Assembly: GCF_022539315.1 (NCBI RefSeq)
Contig: NC_066313.1
Location: forward strand, 36,803,059-36,867,058
Length of the DNA stretch: 64,000 nucleotides
From: Serinus canaria
Taxonomy: Eukaryota; Chordata; Aves; Passeriformes; Fringillidae
Direction of reading: 5' to 3'
Positions 50,701-61,085 of the stretch are shown piece after piece (the stretch's first letter is position 1; each line of letters starts with the position of its first letter). The position numbers and the translations under genes were made by a program. The notes under the pieces were generated by a model that worked only from the letters and a program-made list of their open reading frames with translations, was not told where the DNA came from and ran no database searches.

Positions 50701-53700
50701 ATCCTGAAGTCATCTGAATTATTAATACAAGCTTACTTAAAAAATTAGGTCTAAATTATGGCTTGCAGTACATAGTAACATGAAATAACATGCATCTTAA
50801 GGAAAAGGATTTTATATAGAATAACTCTAAAATCTTTAGCCAATAAGAACTTATTCCAAGGCTGTGGAAAACAAGGCATAAGCTAAACAGACTGCACACT
50901 AAAGCCAACAAACAGAAGACTTCTTTCCAAAGATGACCCTTACCCCTAAAGACTCTTTCCAAGGCTGTGACCCACTCTGGCTTTTACTTTTTCCATCAAA
51001 ATAGTCTTAGTTTCCTATTCCCCAGAAAACCACAAGAAAATAAAGTTCTAGGTACCTGTACAGAACTCTTTATTTATTGGAGATGCCAATTTTAAAGAGA
51101 GACTACCTGTGAACACTGCAGGTCTAGATTTGAGGTGTGCAATAGTGGGCACTACTGAAAATAAATAACACGATTTTATTCAGTATGCATGCAGCACTGG
51201 ACATTACAAGCCCTGCTGCTGGGTAAGGAGAACATCCATGAAAGTAACATATAATACCTCTAAGAGACAGCAAAACAAAACAAGTGCTATCCCAAATACT
51301 TCGTGGCTTTTAGCACCCTCTAGTGACAAAATTAGAATTTCAGAGAGATTATGATATTCTTACTTTCCACACAGGATAAAAGAAGCAAGCACTTGGTTAT
51401 CTGAGCTGCAATTTACTAACTTATTTTCTTAATGCAAGTTTTCTACACTGAAATGCGACAAGTTATGCTGTTTAATCTTGATGCATAACTTCAACTATCA
51501 AGCAAAGTGGAAAATCCACACAGACCTATAAGTTCATTATAAGAACTGTGCAAGGACAACTGAAGTCAAAATCTTTCCTACACATGGCTACACTTAATTT
51601 GTAGTTTAGTACATTTCTCATAGGAATACACGGTCAAATTGCTGAGAGTGTTTTTAAGTAATTTTCACCATGCTGTTACTACAAAAGACAAATTCATTGC
51701 TTCATGATGTGCCTCAAATGACTAGATAAAGATGCAAGAGATGCTTTCAGACATCCTTTAATGCAGAAGACTCTCACAGGCCAGATGGACAATCAAGTAG
51801 CAACAGTCTTGTACAGCACAGCTTCTGCAATGAAGCAGCATGGTACAGCTTTTAGCCTTGCATACTATTTAGGTGCAAAACTGCAGAGCTCACTTGTTTT
51901 ACAGGCCTTGTTGATTCTAAAGGTAAATTTTTATATTGTTAGGCAAGAACAGGCTCACAACTACAATGCTGCCAACAGCAGCTAAAACATTATCCTCTCC
52001 TGCTGTCTGCTGGAAGCTCAGCCCTGCTCACTGACAGCAAAGCATTCATGAAAAACACTAAACTATGAATGTGTATGTTAAACTACAGGAAAGGTTGCAA
52101 GTAGTTCAGAGGCACTAAAACATTATGTTGTCAGAACAGCCTTTGATTAGCGTCCTTATAAGCATCTAATGTGTTTATTTAGCATGTTCTAAAAAAATAC
52201 CACAGATAAGTTTATACACAGGTGACAGGTAGCTTGGTTTTCTGACAGACTTTTTGATGGTTTGGGGGTTTTGTTTTGTTCTACACTAATGGAGAGTGTA
52301 AAAACACTTATAAAAACATACAAAACCACTCCAGATGAAGGAACCAAAGTTTCACAAAAGCACTAAAATTATTTAAGCCCTACCCAAAGAGAGAAAAGCA
52401 AAAAAAAAAAAAAAAAGAGAAAGAGAAAGCACCTAGTAAATAAAAGCAGATGAGGAAATGCTGCACATTTCCACTGATTCTGTTGTACCACCAGAGGAGA
52501 GTGTTTCAGCAGTGCAGATGAAATACTTGGACTCTAAACTCTGTTGCAATACGTTAGAACCAGTACCCAACACAAACCTAAAACTTGCTAAGTTTGACAA
52601 CACAAACCACTCCCAGAAACTAGTCCAAACTTCCAGTACCTAGAAGTCAAATAAATAGTTAGGAATTTTGTGAATGCACGTCATCCCAACAATCCATCTT
52701 ACACAAGGACCAGTAGCATAGGATTGAGTCCCACTCACAGGAAAACATCTGTAACTACAGGGACTTTCCTCCCTTTTCAAGGGCAGAACATGATGTAGAG
52801 AGAGAGATTATAAGACAGGTATGAAAGCAACAGGTGAATTGAATTTCTGAAAAGACTACTGTATTGTTATTGCTGTTATTTTGCAGAGACAACTTTCAAA
52901 TGAATTTGCCTGTGCATAATCACTTGAAAACAGTTCTGGTCTTACAGTTCAAACTGGTGCTCCTTGCAGCACCAAAGCTGTAAAAGGACAGCTACTGTAT
53001 AAAACCTGCAGCCATAAGAAGCAGCACCAAAAAGCACACATCTTTATTTCATAAATAAAAATAGTATTTTTTGTTTCATACAAGCTAGTTAACAAAAAAA
53101 ATTACGCTGGATTGCATGCAGCTCACTAATGCCACTATATCCTTTGGTATGATAGCTGAGTGCAGAAGGCTTACACATGAAATCAACATTATCTTGACTC
53201 ACTCCCTGTACAAAGTGTAGAAAAAGGGAATAAAATGTTTCAGTGAGTAAAACATTCAGTATGTCTTATACAGAAAAAAAAAAATCAATAATTATTAGAC
53301 AGAAAAATAAATCCATCATATCTGAGAGGAGGTCTGAACAGCACTTTGTTTACCAGTTCTCACTCATCCTAAGTACTTAAGGCACACCAGTTTTAACAGA
53401 CATCAGTTCACAAAAAACAAGTGCTTTGTAATGTGTGAGATTTTACCTTTCGAGCTTGTTCTTCAGCTCGTTCTTTCTTGATTTTTTCCAGTTCAGCCAG
53501 AAGGGCTGCAGTGTCATCATCATCACTGTCTTCCAAGTCCTCATCTTCATCATCTTCCTAATAGTAACAAATGGAAAGCAAGAATCAGCTTGCTCACTTA
53601 ATTTAATAAAAAAATGGCCCTGGGCTGCCCAGCTAAGGCTACAATTTGCTACTGGCTGATTTCTGAAATACTTGGGTAGCAACAAATACAATACAAATAG

Positions 53701-56700
53701 GGTTTTTGCTCTTTTATAGTAAAGTCAAGAGAAAAATGTGTTTGTTCTTTTGGAATAACTGGAATTAAAAATGCTATGTAACTGACAGACTCTAGAGAAT
53801 GGGTGTCCTCAGCCACTCTCTAATCATTGTGATACAAGTCATTCTGTGTGCCTGATTAACTTGTCCAGTACTGCTGGGACCAAAAACCACAGGATTACAA
53901 AACCCAGAGCTTATTGTCAAGCCTTTGACTTAACTCCTAGATATCAGCAATAAGAAGCACAGTCAGAGGCAAGCATTGGTGGCTCATGCAGACAGTCATT
54001 CGCAGGTACCTCAACAGTTCTACCCTTGGGGAATTCTTACTGAGCCAGTGGTAATTCCCCATACTCTAAGCGGTATTTTTGTGCTTTCCAAGAATACCAT
54101 TACAGCATGGATCAGAATCCTCTGAACCACTCTGGACTTTCACCACAGTACAGAAGCTGTAAAAGGAAAACATGTTGGAACCTGTCTGAAATATTTAGGC
54201 AGCCAAGAAGTACATACAGCATTAACAGCAAATCCTTAAGGAAGGGTAACAAAAGGGAAGAAGACAGAAAAGATACATACATCAGTAAGAGGATCATCTG
54301 CATCAAGATTTGCCGCAGGAATCTGGTCTAGCCGAGGCTTCTTAGACACAGAAGATGATGTTGTATGTTCTATGGTGTAAGAGTAAAACCAAAAAGCGTC
54401 TAAGACATTTCATTTAACAGCATCTAGTGTCAGAAAGCAAAAATCTTCACAATTTGTCTTGCATTTGAGTAAGAGAAACAAGCTTATGCTTATTTTCCCC
54501 TCACTTCTCAGTTTTAATGTCCAGTTTAATTCCTCCCCCCCAGGAAGCCTCAAGAGCAGCAACAACATCCCAAACTTACAGTCTGGCCTCCAGAAGTTTT
54601 TATAAGTCATTATTATTTCAATCAGAAAAAGCCCCATAAAAAACAGATGTAGAGAAATATTCTTATTACATATATCCAACTGGAGAGTTCCCATTTAGGA
54701 TGATCCCAAAGCATTACTGTTGGCTACTTTGGTCCAAACAACATCTTCTGTGAATTTGAAAGCCATGCAATAGCTTCACACCTAAACCTAAAGTACAAGA
54801 GGTTGTACTTTAATACTAAAAATTAGAATTTCTCAAAAGGCTCTTTGATTTTGTTATTACTTCACCACATGTGAAAAGAATAGCATACTTTCAAACAGAT
54901 TTATTGTTACACTGGTGCTATAACAGCAGCAGATGAGTCATTACTCTTTCTCCTTCCCATCTTGCTCATCCAAGTACTAAAAAAGCCCTTTATTAGCTGT
55001 ACACACTTGTTGCCAATTCATTACAATTATACTGTATCAGCTGGGCATGCTTCTCTATGGGCCTGCCTAGATTTCTGCTAGCATGAAGCCAGCGTGAAAG
55101 CCAGTGGACATTCCCTTGCAGGTCAACAGCCCTGAATTATCAGGCCAATACCTTAAATTCTACTCTCATGACATGCTGTCTGCAACTGCAAACTTCTTAC
55201 AACACCAAATTTCATGCAAGAACAATGTTTCACAAAGGAGCTGGATTTTTGTTTCTTGGTTTTTACCTCTGGTTGGTCTGTCTCTGTTCTTTTCTCTGGC
55301 GGCAACTCGTTCTCTCTCCTCCAGCTCCCTTCTGAAATCACGGTTACGCACCTCTTCAGGAGCATCCTGAGTGGTCTGTCTAAAACAACAAACGAGGAGA
55401 AAGCCTGAAGTTTGACACTCTACAGCTGAGGGCAAGTTTTCCATGGAGTCCAGTAAATGCTGGGCTGAACAGGTAAGGATGGGGAGTAAGAACTGGGTTC
55501 CATGCAAACGTATGTTTATTCTCTCTTCAGCAGAGCCCTCCTGTGTACGTATGCATTGCACACACAGACCTGCCACACCACACACCCCTGCTCCTCCTGG
55601 TGGCTCCTGAATGGATGAAAGGACCTTACCTAAATTCCTATAAAACAAAATGGTAACATCTGTCTGTATTTCACTACATTGAAATGTTCTGTTCTCCAGC
55701 AGTCCAATCCCAGTGTCCTAGCAGACAACTACAAAAATCATGGTCACCTTTCTTCATTGTTTCACCACGCCAAGTTGCTGCTGCAAACCCAATCTCTAAG
55801 GCTTACAGGTAAGACCAAGACTAGAACATCCTTTCCATGAACCTTTTCTTCTCCATGAACACAGACCATGACCAATAATAAAGAAGTTAGGACAAAGGCA
55901 AAACACCTTGTAAACACATACTACCCCTCTTTTATATAATGACACACTGACAAAAAGCAATGAACTACATATACGTGAGCCAGATTAAATTCCACCTAGA
56001 AGCTACTGAAATTTTTATGGATATCTTGAAAAGAGCTAGTGAATAAAAACAAGCAGCAATTGCTTTCAGCTCTCTGTGAACCCAGTGCTGGAAGTAAGAG
56101 CACCTGGAAGAAACCCAGGTATGAGCCATTATAAACTCATTGTGTGCACAGCCCGTCTTTATGATAAAGCCTTTAATTTGCTTTTGTAATTAAAAAAATG
56201 AATTTGGAGTCATTGTTAGAGCTCCAAAATTTCCCCAAACCCTGTGCCATGCACACAAACATGAGTGGGACTGAAACACCGGACTTTTCCTGCAGCGATA
56301 CAGTCCTGGCAATTTAACTAAAACAACTTTTTATTAGGTATTTGGGAGGAAGAACAGAAGACACTTGAGGCTTCCTCCATCTCTCCCTCTCACACAAAAG
56401 GAGGGATTTAAAACATATATTCTATACTCCTGTCCCCACAGACTTCTTCCAAAGCAACAGACTGGTGTTCCAAACCACACTTTTTTTGCAAAACAAACCA
56501 CCATGAATTTTCCCCATAACAGCAAAACACATTTGACAGCACTTTTTGTGTTGTTTGTTTTGGTATTCTCCAAAACACTCAGCTCCCTTATGAATATATA
56601 TTGTTGAAAACAAAAGGGGCAGGAGGGAAGAGGTGACAGGGTAAACATCTACATTAAAAAGAGCAAAAGTAAAACCTTAACAGTAATTTCACTGACAATA

Positions 56701-57549
56701 GTAACATCAATTAGATAAAATGAGCATTTTTAGATTGACACATTTAAATTAAATTCTATCATACTGACTCCAGGTTTTATTTACTCTTTCAAAAAGATAA
56801 AAATTTATTATGAATTTCAAACATATGAAAATATTCCCAAGATCACATTATCTTTCTCATTGGTTAAAGAAATTTCTTCTCCCAGGACCTGCATAAACCA
56901 TCTGCAGTTTAACATTAGCTCTTCCAACACATCCCACTACCTGAGTGCTATTCCATGGCTCCCCTGTCTCCTCTCAATGCCCTCACACAGTCCTTTGCCA
57001 AGTACATGATGTGGTCTTCCAGCTTTCAGGATGTGCTCAACTTCACTTCTCTCATCCCAACCTACTCTGGAAGTGACATTGTTCCCTGTGGCTCACCCAC
57101 AATGCCAACTTACTTTCCACTTCTCTGCCCAAGAAGTTCAGTCTCCAACGCTCATCTTCTGATAATTCATGTACATAAACAGCAACAAAATATCACTAAA
57201 ATTAAACCTCCCCAAATCACCTGCAATGCATTTGAACTCCTAGCTCTGCTTTTGAGACTTTCACTTTTAGCCCACTTGTTCAGCCCTCCTGCACAATCTC
57301 TGGACTTTGCTCAGTGTCAAGCACATCAATATGTGTTGAGAAAATTTTAGACTACCACACATAACAAAACAGACATTCCCAGCTTGCTTTGCCCTGACAC
57401 TCAAAAAATGGTACTAACCTGTATTTGATTTTAGTATGAGAAGGAAGATCTCTGCTAGAATATTGTTTGGATAGCTGGCTTAAATCTCCTTCACCTTTTC
57501 CTCTTCCTCCTCTTGCAGGTTCAAATGTCGGCCTGGCTGCTGTCGTCAT
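44620..57549 (-). CDS. CWC15: Spliceosome-associated protein CWC15 homologue, complete
   Basis: Minus-strand coding exons: 57549-57419, 55379-55267, 54369-54281, 53557-53447, 45152-45034, 44749-44620. They join in frame to 230 codons plus TAG, one residue longer than the human protein as I recall it. Seen: N-terminal [19 protein letters not shown], then [20 protein letters not shown] charged stretch [19 protein letters not shown] follows, then an acidic run ([13 protein letters not shown]), a helix ([20 protein letters not shown]), and a conserved C-terminus with [15 protein letters not shown] and [11 protein letters not shown]. Known: CWC15/AD002 is a subunit of the PRP19/CDC5L-associated complex. 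It is mostly extended and packs in the activated spliceosome near the catalytic RNA core. The start is the first ATG after the acceptor TGTAG at 57558. No disruption; all introns are GT-AG. Confidence 0.97.
44750..45033 (-). other. CWC15: CWC15 last intron
   Basis: A short 284-base intron, GTACTG to TTTTCAG. Nothing else seen. Confidence 0.9.
45034..45152 (-). CDS. CWC15: CWC15 coding exon ([14 protein letters not shown])
   Basis: Acceptor TGGTTCTCAG, donor AG|GTACTG. It encodes [19 protein letters not shown], then [20 protein letters not shown]. The neighbouring 8.3-kb intron is the longest in the gene. It leaves in phase 2. Confidence 0.97.
46357..46515 (+). mobile_element. CR1 LINE 3'-end fragment
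   Basis: ctggaagggcttaggaccag, gctggatggagctctgagca, acctggtctagtggaagatg and aaggtcctttccaacccaag in order, ending gtcattctgtcattctat. This is the diagnostic CR1 tail with its short terminal repeat. Confidence 0.9.
48477..48511. repeat. Near-perfect palindrome, 17-bp arms, 1-base centre
   Basis: Left arm tttagtgctcacactaa (48477-48493), centre a, right arm ttagtgtgagcactaaa (48495-48511). The arms are fully complementary. Confidence 0.95.
52396..52428. repeat. A-rich simple repeat followed by (GAGAAA)n
   Basis: About 18 A residues then gagaaagagaaagc. Simple low-complexity sequence. Confidence 0.75.
53447..53557 (-). CDS. CWC15: CWC15 coding exon (acidic run and helix)
   Basis: Acceptor TTACTATTAG, donor AAG|GTAAAA. 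Exactly 37 codons: [18 protein letters not shown] then [19 protein letters not shown]. Phase 0 at both ends. Confidence 0.97.
53558..54280 (-). other. CWC15: CWC15 intron
   Basis: A 0.72-kb intron, GTATGT to TACTATTAG, with no features recognised. Confidence 0.9.
54281..54369 (-). CDS. CWC15: CWC15 coding exon ([20 protein letters not shown])
   Basis: Acceptor ACACCATAG, donor GAT|GTATGT. The split codon gives Glu, then [18 protein letters not shown] and [10 protein letters not shown]. It leaves in phase 0 just before the acidic exon. Confidence 0.97.
54370..55266 (-). other. CWC15: CWC15 intron
   Basis: A 0.9-kb intron, GTAAAA to ACACCATAG. Nothing else recognised. Confidence 0.9.
55267..55379 (-). 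CDS. CWC15: CWC15 coding exon ([20 protein letters not shown])
   Basis: Acceptor TTGTTTTAG, donor AGAG|GTAAAA. It completes AGA (Arg), then [20 protein letters not shown] and a basic/acidic helix to RDRPTR. It leaves in phase 1. Confidence 0.97.
55380..57418 (-). other. CWC15: CWC15 intron
   Basis: A 2.0-kb intron, GTTAGT to TTGTTTTAG. Its open frames (for example 56955-57350 +) have no recognised domain. No repeat seen. Confidence 0.85.
57419..57549 (-). CDS. CWC15: CWC15 first coding exon (exon runs 57419-57557)
   Basis: Acceptor ATTCTGTAG, then GAGTGAAA and the start codon at 57549. The donor is AG|GTTAGT at 57418-57417. It encodes [19 protein letters not shown] and [20 protein letters not shown], the signature N-terminus of the family. 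It leaves in phase 2. Confidence 0.97.
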
Positions 57550-58350
57550 TTTCACTCCTACAGAATCAAGGGATGAAACAAGTTGTTACTACAATTCACA
57601 GTTCAAGACACTCCTTAGGAGCTACTTTGCTCCTGGAACTATAGAAGCAGTGACAAGCCCCAGTGGTAATACACAGCTGGCATACCAGCTGTCACTCAGC
57701 TCATGATCCTCAAAATTTAGGTAGTGTTTCATTGACAGAATCTACTCAGGTTTCACAATAGAGTCTTTTCCAATATGCTTGGGAAAATGGACTCTAACTT
57801 AAGTATGGAGCTATGTTTGTAAAGTAAATAACACCAGCCAGAAACTGATCTCCCATCCTTAAAGCAAGCAGTACAGTCTTGTAACTAAACTCTTTCCCCT
57901 CCTGAAAAACCACCCTCAAAATGACTGCCTACTGGGCTGAGCCCTTCATTACTCCCCAGACCACTGCTGGTGCCACCACCAGGAATGCTGGCTCACAGAG
58001 ACCACAGCGTGCCGAAGATGGTGCTGATCATTTACCACTGAGGAACACCAGGCAACATCAACATAGCACAAGGAAAAAAGCTTGGATTAATGGAGAAGTC
58101 ATCGCCAGCTCTCCCCTAGAAACTGCAGGAACTCAGCCTGTCCTAAAAACCAAACTGGCAGATGCCCAAACTTCTACCATCAGTTCTTCTGTGCCTAAGA
58201 GCGAAACAGGCTCCAACCAGCCTCAGCCACCCTGGGAGCACACACCATGTTCAGCACTGCCTGACAGGACCTGCAGATCCTGCAAGCCCAAACCAAGCTT
58301 TTTTTTTTGTTAGTTTGTCACTTTGAATGACAGCACAAAATACCCAGCTT

Positions 58351-58414
58351 CGGTATTATTATCGGTTATATTATCACTTTGGTTATATTATCATTTTATA
58401 TTATCAAAATGATA
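58351..58414. repeat. AT-rich tandem repeat with an 8-bp dyad
   Basis: ggttatattatcacttt at 58364 recurs as ggttatattatcatttt at 58381 (17-base period) after a partial copy. It ends in atcatttt...aaaatgat, an 8-bp inverted pair. Confidence 0.75.
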
Positions 58415-58784
58415 ACGTGTGGCCCAAAGTAACATCCCATCAGGAAGAACAGTTACTGCCCCTGAACTACTCAAAAAACAAAAATAACAGAGAGAAACAT
58501 CTTTAAAAATAAGTGAGATGGTAACTAGCATTGGCTTGTTAATCAAGGACAGCCAACACTTTTCAGTGATGCTGTACCAGTCAGCTGAAGATCAGTGAGC
58601 CATTTTAGATCTCTTGGCACACATTCTGCCAGACCCATGATCCAAGAAAGTCAGTTGCTCCCATAACTTATCCTGTGCTAATTATATGTAACAGGGGGAA
58701 CCACGAAATCAGGTGAAGAACAAGATCTGGTGTGGCTGCAGTAGTTCCAGGAAGCATCTGGAAAGCATCCCTGCTTCTCTTAGG

Positions 58785-59172
58785 TTACAGAATTAACGAG
58801 GTTGGAAAAGACCACTGACACTGTTGAGTCCAACCTGTGACTGAATACAACCTTGTCAACTAGACCAGGGCACTAAGTGCCAAAATTCAGTCCTTCCTCA
58901 AACACCTCGGGGGATAATAGCTCCACTATCCTTGGGCAGCTCATTCCAATGTCCAGTCACCCCTTTGGTGAAGAAATTCTTCCTAATGCCCAACCTAAAC
59001 CCCCACTGACACAACTTCATGTCATTTCCTCTTGTCCTGGGAAAAGAGGCCAACCAACTGTCAGGCTCCAGCCTCCTGTCAGGCACTTGCAGAAAGCGAT
59101 AAGGTTCCCCTGAGCCTCCTCTTCTCCAGGCTAAACAATCCCAGCTGCCCCAGCCGCTCCTCACAGGACTAA
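58785..59172 (-). mobile_element. CR1 LINE fragment next to the CWC15 promoter
   Basis: About 390 bases, reverse complement of the CR1 3' part: acagaattaacgaggttgga-aaagacca, gggcagctcattccaatgtc, tcatgtcatttcctcttgtc, ctcctcttctccaggctaaa and ccccagccgctcctcacagg in the canonical order. Its 5'-truncated end lies about 100 bases from the CpG-rich promoter. Confidence 0.92.
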
Positions 59173-59492
59173 CTTCGTCTGGATTCAGCTTGGCCTTCAA
59201 AGACCCAGACTCAACCTTAAACCTCTCAGATTTCAGAAATACCTGAAGAAGCCTCTCTAGCACTACCAGGAATTATCGACCAAGAGGGAATGACCGAGCT
59301 CGGCCTGCAGCTGGATTGCCTTGGCCTTGCCGGGCTGCGCCCTGACTGGGGGATCCAAACCGCAGCGTCAGGCCCGGCCGCAGCCCGGCCCCAAGCCAAG
59401 CCCGTCTCCCCCCCAATATCCCCTGCCCCAGAGACGCCTTTCCACCTCCAGACCCTTCCCGCAGGCTCCCTGCCGCTTTCCCGGGCACTCAC

Positions 59493-59560
59493 AACGCGAC
59501 CTCCTCCACCCTGCGCAGGAGAGTCCTACACCGCCACCATGATTCCGCCAGGCCCCCACA
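59493..59560 (-). other. CWC15: CWC15 non-coding exon 1 (inferred)
   Basis: On the minus strand a strong donor CGTT|GTGAGTGC at 59492-59491 ends a GC-rich stretch in the promoter island. It would splice to the acceptor at 57558. The transcription start is not visible, so the outer edge is approximate. Confidence 0.5.
59526..59540 (-). promoter_or_regulatory. CWC15: Four-codon upstream ORF in the CWC15 leader (candidate)
   Basis: Minus-strand ATG GTG GCG GTG TAG, with G at +4. It lies inside the inferred first exon; it matters only if transcription starts upstream of 59540. Confidence 0.35.
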
Positions 59561-59671
59561 ATGCCCCGCGGCGGACCATAGACACGGGAGGGCTGACCAT
59601 AGAGAGGGGTGGAGAGAGCGTGTCCGCCATGATGGCGCCGGAAGTGCGGGTGCGCCGATGCCTCGGTGGCA

Positions 59672-59712
59672 ATGGCGGCTGCACTGCGGGGTCAGGGCGA
59701 GGAGGGATGGGG
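59672..59712 (+). other. Possible first exon of a divergent transcript
   Basis: A GNNATGG-context start (ATGGCGGCTGCACTG, reading MAAALRGQGEEGW) runs to a good donor GG|GTAAGG at 59713. A matching acceptor with a long pyrimidine tract sits at 60243. Spliced there, this frame closes after 30 codons, so the product may be a non-coding RNA. Speculative. Confidence 0.3.
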
Positions 59713-60004
59713 GTAAGGAGGAGGGAGGGCTGGGAGCCTCGGGGAGATAACAGGAGAGGATAGAAACAATGGCAGGCGGAGGAGACGGGAGAACCTTAGG
59801 CATTCTCTTTATGCGGGGGGGCTGTATTAGGAACATCAGGCTAAGTTTCAGTATAAGGTAGCAAGTCACGTCTGACTTGTCCCTGCCCTCCTTGCAGAGA
59901 AGTCCTTTACGTGGTGTAGATGTTTATACGATAGATTTAGATTGGCTGTAAGGAAGATATCTTTTACTGTGACGGTATTGTGGCGCTGGAACGGGATGCA
60001 CAGG

Positions 60005-60138
60005 GAAGCGAGGGTGCTCCATCCCTGGAAGTGTCCAGGGCTATGCTGGACAGGGCTTTGAGCCTTTCGACACGGGGGTTAGAACCAGATGCTCTTTAAG
60101 GTCCCTTCCAACCCAGAATGTTCTGTGATTCCATAAAC
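60005..60138 (+). mobile_element. CR1 LINE 3'-end fragment
   Basis: agggtgctccatccctggaa-gtgtccagggctatgctgga-cagggctttgagcc, then aaggtcccttccaacccaga-atgttctgtgattcc. A clear CR1 tail with its terminal ATTCTGTGATTCC-type end. Confidence 0.92.
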
Positions 60139-60243
60139 ATTGCTGTCTGTGTAAAGAAGTCAATGCACGAACGACGATCACTAAGGAATTGAATTCCCCC
60201 TCTTAAAATGCAGCTCCTTCCCTGCGTTTATTGCTCCTTTTAG

Positions 60244-60547
60244 ATGCACTTTATTGTCAGGCTTCTGCGAATCCGCACTTAGGCTTGAGAAGTAAAAGGC
60301 TCTCTGATGTACCTACAAATGGGCCCACAAACACTTTCCCGAGTGCTCGACACCCAACATGCAATTTAGGAGAGAGCCCACGAGAGGTCCCACGAATACT
60401 GCTGTCCCGGGAGCTACAGCAGCAATGGCAATTGCACCCTTTGCAATCGACGAGCCATCAGAGAAAGCACTTGGAAAAACTGGGCCTTTAGTACAGAAAG
60501 AAACCAAATATTTTAAGCCAGTTAAGCTCCCCTCTGAAGTTGAATAA
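60244..60547 (+). other. Unassigned open frames after a strong acceptor-like site
   Basis: A pyrimidine tract and TTTTAG end at 60243. Two overlapping + frames follow: one open to 60491 (DALYCQASANPHLGL...), the other 60359-60547 from an ATG (MQFRREPTRGPTNTAVPG, ending KPVKLPSEVE). I do not recognise either product. Both contain a PTxGPTNT word encoded by two similar DNA copies 65 bases apart. It could be an exon, a decayed gene or chance. Confidence 0.25.
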
Positions 60548-61085
60548 ATAGTGACAGTAATGACTGTGTCACATCCTCAGAGCTACGCCTGTCAGTAACC
60601 AAGTATCCAGCACTGCATTTTCTCATCTGCAAGCCTGTGAAATGGGTTTATGATTTCTTCCACTACAGGCAGTTTAAACTCAAGATCAAACCTTGCAGAG
60701 AAGTCTGGCTTCGGGAAATTGGTGTTGTTGGGCTACAGCTCACAGCAGCCTGAACTGAGTGCATCGTTCTGCGATGGTGGGTGTTACTCCTAGATTATGA
60801 ATCTGTGGACTTTAAATCAAGAGGCACTGACTGTTATGCTAATTTGACTGTCGTGGTGCAGCAGAATGTCATGTTTTGCTCAGTAACATGTCCTGAAGGC
60901 AGTGCCTACTGTTCAGTTGTAATATCCATCTGGCAGAAGGTATCAAATCTTGATTAAAGACCTCCAGAACTGAAGAGACCTCTCCTGCTCTTGGGTTAGA
61001 AGAAAAGGCAAGCATTCCATTGTGTGTTAAAAACTAGCACAGTCCCTGCTCTGCGCAGATTGGAAGATTCTTCAAATAGTAAAGG

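Larger units (their letters stand above)
45153..53446 (-). other. CWC15: CWC15 intron, 8.3 kb
   Basis: Over half the length of the gene. It contains a CR1 fragment (46357-46515), a near-perfect 35-base palindrome (48477-48511) and an A-rich simple repeat (52396-52428). No snoRNA, tRNA or coding exon recognised; open frames are short and AT-rich. Confidence 0.85.
57558..59492 (-). other. CWC15: CWC15 first intron (5'UTR intron, inferred)
   Basis: Runs from the inferred donor GTGAGT at 59492 to the acceptor TGTAG at 57558. It contains an 18-base-scale AT repeat (58351-58414) and a CR1 fragment (58785-59172). Confidence 0.65.
59290..59760. promoter_or_regulatory. CWC15: CpG-rich promoter of CWC15, possibly bidirectional
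   Basis: Abrupt rise in GC and CpG. It contains an ETS/GABPA-type site CCGGAAGTG (59638-59646) and YY1-type ATGGCGG words (59631 region and 59672), with no TATA box. This is the usual make-up of a housekeeping promoter. The minus side feeds CWC15; the + side has a plausible start codon and donor (59672-59712). Confidence 0.7.

Noticed and set aside
45153..53446. Search for an intron-hosted snoRNA or microRNA in the large CWC15 intron
   Set aside because: No paired C/D or H/ACA boxes in suitable spacing were recognised by eye. The palindrome at 48477 has too short a loop and stem for a typical microRNA precursor.
59290..59763. A 157-codon + frame, and a 126-codon minus frame at 59489-59869, in the promoter island
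   Set aside because: Both are artefacts of few stop codons in CpG-rich sequence; the composition is Pro/Ala/Arg repeats with no domain.
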